Assembly: GCA_001598975.1 (NCBI GenBank)
Contig: BBXU01003037.1
Coordinates: 1 to 43,579, forward strand
Reading direction: 5' to 3'
DNA length: 43,579 nt
From: Parachlorella kessleri
Taxonomy: Eukaryota; Chlorophyta; Trebouxiophyceae; Chlorellales; Chlorellaceae
Below are positions 36,401 to 43,579 of the stretch, piece by piece. Position numbers and translations under genes: made by a program. The notes below the pieces were generated by a model. That model was not told the origin of the DNA, did not search any database, and was given only the letters and a program-made list of their open reading frames with translations. The first letter of the stretch is position 1. The number at the start of each line of letters is the position of its first letter.

Positions 36401-36675
36401 CATTAGGAAGTGTTACGTTGGACCAAGGCAGGGTCGACCGGCTGGTGCAGTGGGAGGCGTCGACATCCAACAACTATTCCGGAGCTTAGTTGAATTAGTG
36501 GTCGTAAAGTATTTTTCCCAAGGAGTGGAAATAAGGACTAGCCTTGCTGAGCCGAGCATGGATGGGCGCAGGCGAACAGGCTGCCTACCTGCTGCGGATG
36601 CAGCAGCGCTACCCAGAGCGCAACAAAGCAGGCCAGGGCGGTGACGGTGGAGGTGGCCGCAGCAACGAAGTTCAT
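33418..36675 (-). CDS. Predicted type II membrane glycosyltransferase-like protein (GT-B-like)
   Basis: Five minus-strand exons (36675-36589, 36084-35857, 35624-35046, 34643-34464, 33774-33418), all in phase 0, give 476 residues. Residues 3-25 form one hydrophobic signal anchor (ALACFVALWVALL), as in Golgi type II enzymes. The N-terminal half has HELPANHDDVMAGIAYAFQKAG, then YSLVIFVTFGRKG and VHNPAHL. The C-terminal half opens with GAIFKARRNYNDVF and has LLLVGAKV, then FFELLTQCRALVTAF and DEYFTIKASSTIATAL-GVPLLTE. A helix-strand pattern with a late nucleotide-site-like segment (KASS...LGVP) resembles the second Rossmann half of GT-B glycosyltransferases. I cannot assign a CAZy family or donor sugar. 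A Gln-rich linker of about 50 residues lies in exon 3. The start is chosen because the first exon encodes the anchor and nothing upstream is in frame. Confidence 0.75.
34285..34451. repeat. Two tandem ~84-bp repeats in an intron
   Basis: Two adjacent C-rich copies, starting at 34285 and 34369, begin CTGCCAACACAC and end in a CCCCCCGGCCCCCTTT tract. They differ at a few bases and one single-base deletion. They lie in the last intron of the glycosyltransferase-like gene. Confidence 0.85.
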
Positions 36676-37272
36676 CCTGGCGCCTGCACAGCGTGTGTCT
36701 CGGGTCGCCAGCCTACATGTTCCATTGCGAAGAGGTGCCTCGCATAGAAGCAGGCTCATATGCCCACCTCAGACTGCTGCCCGGTATTTTTAGCAGCAAG
36801 CGTGCCAATTCAAGAACAAGGGCTATCATGAGTATGATGCCGCCGCGTGTTGGACATTTCAAGCAGGTCTAGAAACATTGGGTGCAACCATGCCACACAA
36901 CAAAGGTGCAAGCTGCGAGTACCTCCCGGCCGGCATTCAAACTTAGAGCAGCTGCTTTAGCAGCTGGGCTAGGTTTGAGCACCTTAGTCAGGTTGTGTCA
37001 TCGCGCCCGGCGGCGCGCATGCGGAGTAAAGGAAGACCAGCTTCGAGTTGCGAAGCAGAACTTTCGAACTCAGACGTTTAACAGCAAGCAGCAGTGTCAG
37101 AGGTTGTAGCCACAGCCTAGGTAGCTCTTTGGCCCGAGCGGCGGCGCATGTACACTGCTCCTTAAGGAGGTGAGGGCTACACAGGCCTATCAATGCCAGA
37201 ATCATCGCTGCCAGTGTTTCTGAAGCAACAGTGTAGCAGTCACCCTGGAGAAAACTGTGCACCAGTTTCCGG
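36676..37272. promoter_or_regulatory. Divergent promoter region between GT-like and Plus3 genes
   Basis: This 597-bp interval between two head-to-head start codons shows no further coding exon. It presumably contains both promoters and 5' UTRs. No TATA box or clear operator-like repeat was seen. Confidence 0.45.
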
Positions 37273-40200
37273 ATGATGGCGGCAAATAATCACGGACTGC
37301 ATGTGATGCCACGCCAGCCACGCCTGGCATATGGAAGATTGAGCGACTTCTGGGCAGAGGAATTTGCAACCGTTGCTACTATGGAGCCTGTAGCTAACGG
37401 GCACCACGGCAAGGCCAGTAGAAGGCTGCTTACAACTCCAAGGCGAGGCACGGGCGTCAGAGCAGCCGGCTCCCTGCATGAGTTACCTGAAACCTTTTCA
37501 CAAGGTGGAGTGGCGGAACGGCAGAGGCAGCTTTTGGGTGATGCCAAGCACTTCTCCCTAATTCCGAGTTTCCTGGAGGGACCCGAGCCGGCAGGGGCAG
37601 CGCCCGAGGATCCCAACCAAGCACCTGAGCAGCATGTACCCGAACCCACGGCCATTGCATGTGGAACTAACATAGGTCAAGACACTGTGAGCACCCAGCT
37701 GGCAGCCACTGATATTTTGCAGCTGGCAGCAGCTGTAACGGAGGTAGCGGCCCTGCGGCAAACAAGTGATCACGATGGGCCATCGGCAGCTGTAACTGGC
37801 GAGGACGGAGCAGCTTTAGGGAGTGGCGGTCAGGCTGAATTGGCAACGTCACCAGCTGCGGTGGCCGCCCCTGAACCTGTCGTTCTGGAGGCAGAGCAGG
37901 AGCGGCGAGAGTTGGTACCGACTGTGAACGGCGTTGTGGGCGACACTATCGTGGCAGAACAGCTCTCATTGGGGATTACGCCGGTAGGTGTCGGAGGCTG
38001 TGATATGTCATCACTTGAAGAGCAGGCACCGGCTGCCGTTCTCGCTTTGGAGGCGAGGCTGTCAACAGATCTTCCTTTGCAGCGTGCTACGTCAGCTGGA
38101 GAGGCAGATGGAAGGGAGGCATCAGCTGTTGGTGTGGCGATCGATTTTCTCTTGGAAGGAGGCGCAGCTGCAACTGCTCTGAGTACTGGAGAGGATGCCG
38201 ACCTTGCAGACGCTGACCCTCAGCAGGGGCCCCTAGCTCAGCACTCTCCGCAGCAGTATATGCAGCAAGGGCCGGGTGCGCTGCACGCAGCCGTGGGAGG
38301 GGGAACCGAGCCTCAGGAGCTGATACTAGGGGAGCAGTTGCAGCAGGCGCAGCAGGAGCTTCCGCAGCAACAGCACCGTGCCCAGCATGCTCAGCATGCG
38401 CAATTGGCGGAGAATGCGGAGCCCCAGCCGCAAGCTGTGGCAGAGGAGCAGCAGCAACAGCAGCAGCCAGGGGAGCAGCAGGTTTGGTCACAGGAGCATG
38501 ACCAAGATAAGCCAGATCCCGCAGCGCGGTTTGCAGCGTGTTGCAGGGGGAACTTGGGGCTGGTGGCTGTGTCACGGAACGAGCTAGGGAGGCTGGTTGA
38601 GCTGGATCAGCTGATTAGAGGTGCGCATAGGGATTCCCATGCTGGCAATGTCGGCGCTCTCTGTGCATGCTAGTGGAGATTTGGCACTGGCTGGTGGCGC
38701 CGGTACGGTCGTAGCATGGTGAAAGGCCTTGCTGGTGTACATTGTAGACCCTCCGCTCCTATGCCAGTTTGTTCCCGCTTCAAATAGTTCCCGCTTCCAG
38801 CAGCCTTGCTTGCCTGCCCGCTGGCATGTACTTGTGGGGCAGCCACTGCGCCAGCTCCCTTCTTCAGCAACCTCGGTTCAAGCTTGTCATTCTGCTCCAT
38901 ACTGCGGTCCCCGTGCAGCACATTGCGCGGCGAAGGGGGCCCCCTCGACTCCCAGCGTCCTCAGCGGCCTGGTGGTACGCTTCAGCGCGTCAAAAGCGTA
39001 CCGCCTGAGCCGCCTGGCGGGGGTCCAGCAGGGCTATGACGGCAAGCAGCACCTGCTGCTCAGGGTGAGGCTGCTGGGTGATGAGAGGGAGCGGTGGCGG
39101 GTCAATCGAGCCGTAGTGCTGCTGGGTTGCGTGGGCGCATGTTGTTGCTATCCTGCCCTTGCTGCAGCTGTCGGTGCTTGTGGGGTGCTGCTGGCACCCG
39201 CCAGTGCCTTGCGCTGTCGATGAAATTTGATGTTGCTTGAAGGCTGTTAGACAAGCAGGACTTTCGAGTACCGCACGGCTTGCGCAGTTTCAGCTAATAA
39301 GCTGGGCCATGGCTGGCATGTGCGCAATTGAACTGCTGCTGGCTGTTGGACTGGCGCATTTGTTGATGGCTGGGCCTGTAACACTCCTCCCTGCATTGGG
39401 TAAGCTGACAGCTGCACTGTCTTCCCACTGTGCTCTGCAGGACGGTGCCTACGCCCTGATCACCCTGCCAGGGGCGTCCAACACCGTGTCTGTGGGTGAT
39501 GACCTGATGTGGGCGCAGCACGGCCAGCATGAAGCGCAAGCGCTGTGGGAGTGCATGGCGGCTGCACACCAGGAGTGGACGCTGGAAGAGGCAAGTGCCC
39601 TGGCCAGCTGCCCGAAGGGGCTTCTTGGGGGTGGTGCTTCTGTGGCTGCTGTTGTTTGTTTGTGGGTGGGGTGGGGATGGGCGGCGGCAGGCAGTGGGAC
39701 CTAAGAAGGAGTAGATGGCCTGGGCATCAGGAGGGGCCTGCCAAGAGCTGGTCCCGGTCGTTTTGGTGGTGGTGGTTCCGTGGATTCTTGGTGCAGCACA
39801 TGCAATGGGTCTGGCTGAGTGGCCCCTCACTGCAGGAGTTGGTCAGGTTGCCAGGGGGAAGCCCTCTAAAATAAGCAGGTCCTGTGGGCTGGAATGGGCG
39901 GGCCGGGAAAAGGTTATGCCGTTAGTCCATGTCTCCGGCTGCATCAGACAGCGTGTTGTTGGGGGTGACATGTGTGCCCACCATGTCTGTCGCGCTGTCC
40001 CCCAAACCCTTTGCCGAGACCTGATCTCATGTGCGTCGCTTGACTCGGCAGCCTGTCTGGGGGCTGGCAAGAGGGGGCCCAACCACAACTGCTGTGAGCT
40101 GTCTGCTGGACTGGTGTATGCTTCCACTCTATCGCTGCAGTGTTACACTCTACCCGTTTTGCTGAGTTTGGCTCTGGAGATGGCAGGAGCTGCAGAGAAA

Positions 40201-43200
40201 TATCTTACAAGAAATATCCTAGTGCTCATCACTATTATGGGATTCCGATCAACTTCTCAATACGGCAGCTGTGAAACAAGGATTGTACAGCTGTGTGATG
40301 GAAGGTTGTTACTGTCTGTCGGCGCTGCAGGTGGCGAGTGCTGGCTGGCGCAAGAAGTTAGCGTTTGCATGGCTGGCTTTCGTGGCTGGGACAGAAGCGG
40401 ACCCTCAGGCCGAGGTCCCTTTGCTGCTTGCCAGGCTGGCGGATCCCGAGGGCATCGGCAGGATACTGGCAAGGGTGCAGGTTGCGCCGCTCGAGCAGCA
40501 TGCAGGTCAGCAGGGCCTTCAGGTTGTGGCGGTGCTAGACCAGCAGCGGCAGCAGGAGGAGGGCTCTGGTGCAGCGCTGATCCAACAAGAGCAGCAGTTG
40601 CAGCAAGAGCAGCAGCAGCACGCGGAGCAGCAGCAGCGGGATGCAGCAACTGCAATGGATGTGGACTTTCCACCGGCCCAAGTGCATGGCGCCCTAGTAC
40701 CCGGCCAAGGCGCGCCCCCGCCTCTTATCATGACTGCGCAAGGAGGCGGCCCTGGCATCGCCTCCCACCAGCAACACGCCCAGCTGCTACCAAAGCTGCA
40801 GCACAAGCAGGCGCGGCATGAGGAGGAAGTTGCCCCGGCGCAGGTAACTCCAGTTGCCCTGACAACAGCGGTTGACACCCCACCCACCAGCACCAGCCTC
40901 TATGGGAACGCTGCTGGCGCTGCTGGCTTCCAGCCTCCCAGCGCTCTCAGCGCCTCCATGCTGGCATTACCGGCGCCGGCGCCTTCTGGCGTGCACCAGC
41001 AGCACACTCTGGCTCCCTCGGGCCGTCGTGCGCTGCCACAGGTGCCCTCCGTTGCTGCTGCTGACGCTCCTGCTGCGAAACCAAGCCAGCGGCAGGTGGC
41101 TGCGGCAAAGACGGCAACACCCAGCCAGCGGCAGCAGCAGCAGCAGCAGAACCAGCAGCAAGCTCCTCCTCAAGCCAGTGCCGCTGGCGCTTTTGAGACG
41201 CTCCAACAGATGCTGGCCCTGGCGCGGCATGGCACCACCCATAGCGCTGCTGCAGAGCCCCAAACAAGTGCAAACATGCTGCTGCCTCCGCACCTCCAGC
41301 CTGCACACAAGGCAAGGGCGGGAACTGGTGGCGCTGGCGTCACAGCAGGCGCAGCAGCAGGCCCTGGGAGGGGTCATGAGGGGGTTAGCGTGGAGGAGAT
41401 GGCAGCGAGAATTGCGGGGGCAGCAGCCAAGCTGGAGTCCACCGTGGGTGCCTCACAGCAGCAGCAGGTAAGTGACGGCCGCGCCGCAAGCGAGCCGCCG
41501 CGGCGCGGCGCCCAGCCCGCAAGGCAGGCGGCAGGGCATGACGCGGCGGACGCAGCGCGCAGGGCAGGGCGCCGGCGCCAGCCCATCCAGTGGCAGCCGC
41601 AGGAGTCGTCGCCTGAGGACCGGCCGCTGGGCGCTCCCCGGGCGGGCAGCCAGGGCCCCGCTGTCGCCACTGGTGCCGCCGCTGGCGCTGCCGCCACTGG
41701 CAGGGAGCCGGCTCCGGGGGGCATCCAGCTGCAGTTGCCACAGCTGACTATCACCCGCACCTTTGACGCGCCGTCTCCTCCCCAGCAGCAGCAGTACCAG
41801 CATCAGCAGGAGCAGTACCTTGCCCCCGCCGTGGTCACCAAGGCCACCGTGATTAAGAGCGAGGAAGGGGAGTTGACTGCCCCCCTAGGGCCCGTGGTGG
41901 TGCAAGTGGACGCCACTGGCCTGTCGCCGCCCTCCCCTTCAGTGGTGGCAGGGCCACTGGGCCCCAGTCCCCAGCCCTCTGCTGACGGGCTCCTGGCAGC
42001 GAACAGGGCCGCTTTTGCAGATGGCGGTGGCCTGACGCTGGTGGTGCGGACGGAGGGGCCTGCTCTCGGGCAGCACCCCGAGCAGCATGCGGCCGCGGCG
42101 GGGGGCCCGTCACGGGCGCAGAGCGTGGGCCTGTCCAGCCGCGGCGTTGGCGCTGGCGGCGGGGGCGCCGGCGCCGCCAGCAGCCTTGTGGAGCAGGTGC
42201 AGCAGCAGGAGGCTGCGGTGCTGGCGCAGCTGCAGCAGCTGAGTGCAGCTGAGCTGGCGGCGGGGACCGCCAGCGGGAAAGGCGCAGGCGCCGGCACTGG
42301 GGTGGGGGCAGCAGGCTTGGCAGGCGCAGCGGGCTTGGGGGCCATCCCTACCGAGCTGCTGAACATGCCCGCCCACATCCTGCTGTCCCTGTATGGGGCA
42401 CAGATGCTGCAGCAGCAGCTGGGCAGCGGTGAGGGCCACAAGACGCTGGCCGAGCTGCTGGCCGCCGCGGCCGCCTGCGGCGGCGCGCTGGGCGCTGCGC
42501 CCTCGGCGCAGCACCCGGAGCGTGCGCAGCAGGGGGAGGACAGCACGCGTCGCAGGGAGCGCGGCAGCGGGGGCAGGGAGGCGGAGGGCGGCGTGGGCGG
42601 GAAGGCGAGGCCCCCAGGTGAAGACGGGCGGCAGGTGCAGCAGGAGCCCTCCATCGCCTCCCCAGGTGGGCTTCCTGGTCTTTGTCGCGCTGCATGCCCG
42701 ACATGTTGTGGTGGAGGGGCGGCAGGGGCGCCTGGACCCCTCCACGGCTTCACCAGATAGGCATGTGTTTCCTTACTTGCTTCATTGATGCCTTCTGGGC
42801 ACCCACCAGGCGGCAGCGCTGTCCGTCTTCTTGCGTCTTCTGCCGTTGGCTTGCCCATCGCTTGCCTGGGCCTTGCACTTTGTGGTAGGTGCCAAATGGG
42901 CAGTGGTTGCCATGAGATATTGGCTGGCCATCAGAGAAGTGCTAACACCCTGCATAACCTCCGCTGCCACCCTGCATCCGGTTCTGGTTAGGTTTCCCCA
43001 CCCTGCTACAAGGGCCAGGAGGCATGCTGGAGGAATTCCCATCAGCACAAGCCACCGGCTCCGCTTGCCGACCACACCCCAAACGCCACTGCATACCGCA
43101 CTCGCCACTCACACCCTGCCTTGCCCAACTGCCTGCCTGGCGTGCATGCAGGCTCCGCAACAGCGGCAGAGGTTGTCGTCGCGCTTCCCGGCTGCGATGA

Positions 43201-43390
43201 CCTGGCAGCCGCCCGGCGCCACCTGGAGCGGCTCACCCGCCACGTCGTGCACTCCAAGCGGCCGCGCGCGCCCTGCCAGCGCGCGTGCCTGCGGGAGCTG
43301 CTGCTCAAGGGGCTGAGCCAGGGGGCGGGGCGGGGGCTGTTCCGGCAGGCGGGCGTCAACATCGCACAGCTGGGGGAGATGATGCTGCAG
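37273..43390 (+). CDS. Large Plus3-domain protein, partial (runs off right edge)
   Basis: Exons are 37273-38620, 38919-39064, 39441-39590, 40331-42665 and 43152-43390, with a donor at 43391 leading off the window; 1406 codons so far. Residues 1-430 are low-complexity and Gln/Ala/Glu-rich. A Plus3-like domain spans about 430-550: VAVSRNELGRLVEL, GLVVRFSASKAYRLSRLAGV, DGAYALITLPG, then a helix ending HQEWTLEE. Plus3 domains occur in the elongation factor RTF1, where they bind phosphorylated SPT5 and nucleic acid, and in plant SWIB/Plus3/GYF proteins. Exon 4 adds about 780 residues of Gln-, Ala-, Gly- and Pro-rich sequence. The last exon encodes a basic helical stretch I do not recognise. The intron after WTLEE uses a GC donor (39591). 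The two first codons are both ATG. A chromatin or transcription role is inferred; RTF1 itself is unlikely because the domain surroundings differ. Confidence 0.75.
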
Positions 43391-43451
43391 GTGGGGGGCC
43401 GGGGGTCAGGGTGAAAAAGACCGCAGTTGCCAGGTGGGCGGGTTTGCAAGG

Positions 43452-43452
<1 letters not shown>

Positions 43453-43548
<96 letters not shown>
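43453..43548 (+). repeat. (TG)48 dinucleotide microsatellite
   Basis: Forty-eight uninterrupted TG units lie in an intron just past the last visible exon, followed by (TAG)-rich sequence to the window end. Such alternating purine-pyrimidine DNA can adopt Z-form. The run reaches almost to the sequence end, so an assembly break here is possible. Confidence 0.97.
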
Positions 43549-43549
<1 letters not shown>

Positions 43550-43579
43550 TGGTAGGTAGTAGTAGTGTAGTAGTAGTAG

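Noticed and set aside
39715..40821. 368-codon open frame on the plus strand
   Set aside because: It crosses an intron and then runs in the wrong frame through Plus3 exon 4; only the other frame gives the domain and the long open exon.
41803..42858. 351-codon open frame on the minus strand
   Set aside because: It lies antisense to the Plus3 exon; the Cys/Pro/Ala/Ser-rich translation is the mirror of Gln/Gly/Ala-rich coding DNA and has no domain.

Overview
The window is nuclear DNA from a green alga, most likely a chlorophyte and possibly a Chlorella-like trebouxiophyte; the class is an inference. The evidence is GC-rich, intron-dense genes with short exons and TGCAG acceptors, Q/A/G-rich coding tracts, TGTAA motifs (the chlorophyte poly(A) signal) downstream of several genes, plant-lineage families (RR-type tandem CCCH, AP2, plastid-type GNAT), and a eukaryotic XRN1. 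I see no prokaryotic operons, tRNAs, rRNAs, CRISPR arrays or recognisable transposons. Exon models were built by hand from splice sites, reading phase and protein-family motifs.

Nine genes can be assembled. From left to right they are: (1) the 5' end of an XRN1-type 5'-3' exoribonuclease, minus strand, 31-1621, running off the left edge; (2) a ~1829-residue LRR plus IQ protein resembling LRRIQ1, plus, 1959-10636; (3) a 954-residue putative transcription factor with four AP2-like units, plus, 12285-18563; (4) a DnaJ-type zinc-finger-like protein with four CxxC pairs, minus, 20749-23946; (5) a 119-residue membrane-anchored protein of unknown function, plus, 24069-25021; (6) a plastid-type GNAT acetyltransferase with a long polyQ insertion, minus, 25826-29057; (7) an RR-TZF tandem CCCH protein, plus, 29357-31761; (8) a type II membrane protein that looks like a GT-B glycosyltransferase, minus, 33418-36675; (9) a Plus3-domain protein of more than 1400 residues, plus, 37273-43390, running off the right edge, where the sequence ends in a (TG)48 microsatellite.

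Four pairs are head-to-head: 1/2, 4/5, 6/7 and 8/9. The gaps between their start codons are 337, 122, 299 and 597 bp. The convergent intervals between pairs are 0.8 to 2.2 kb and hold only 3' UTR or intergenic sequence. XRN1 (mRNA decay) and RR-TZF (mRNA binding) both act on mRNA and AP2 and Plus3 act in transcription, but I see no single pathway linking all nine.

The most distinctive signal is splicing. Six of about 54 inferred donors are GC rather than GT, all six read AG|GCAAG, and they fall in five unrelated genes. XRN1 starts with a 6-nt coding exon and a 17-nt micro-exon, the zinc-finger gene carries a duplicated acceptor-plus-exon segment, and the CCCH gene has a NAGNAG acceptor inside its first finger.
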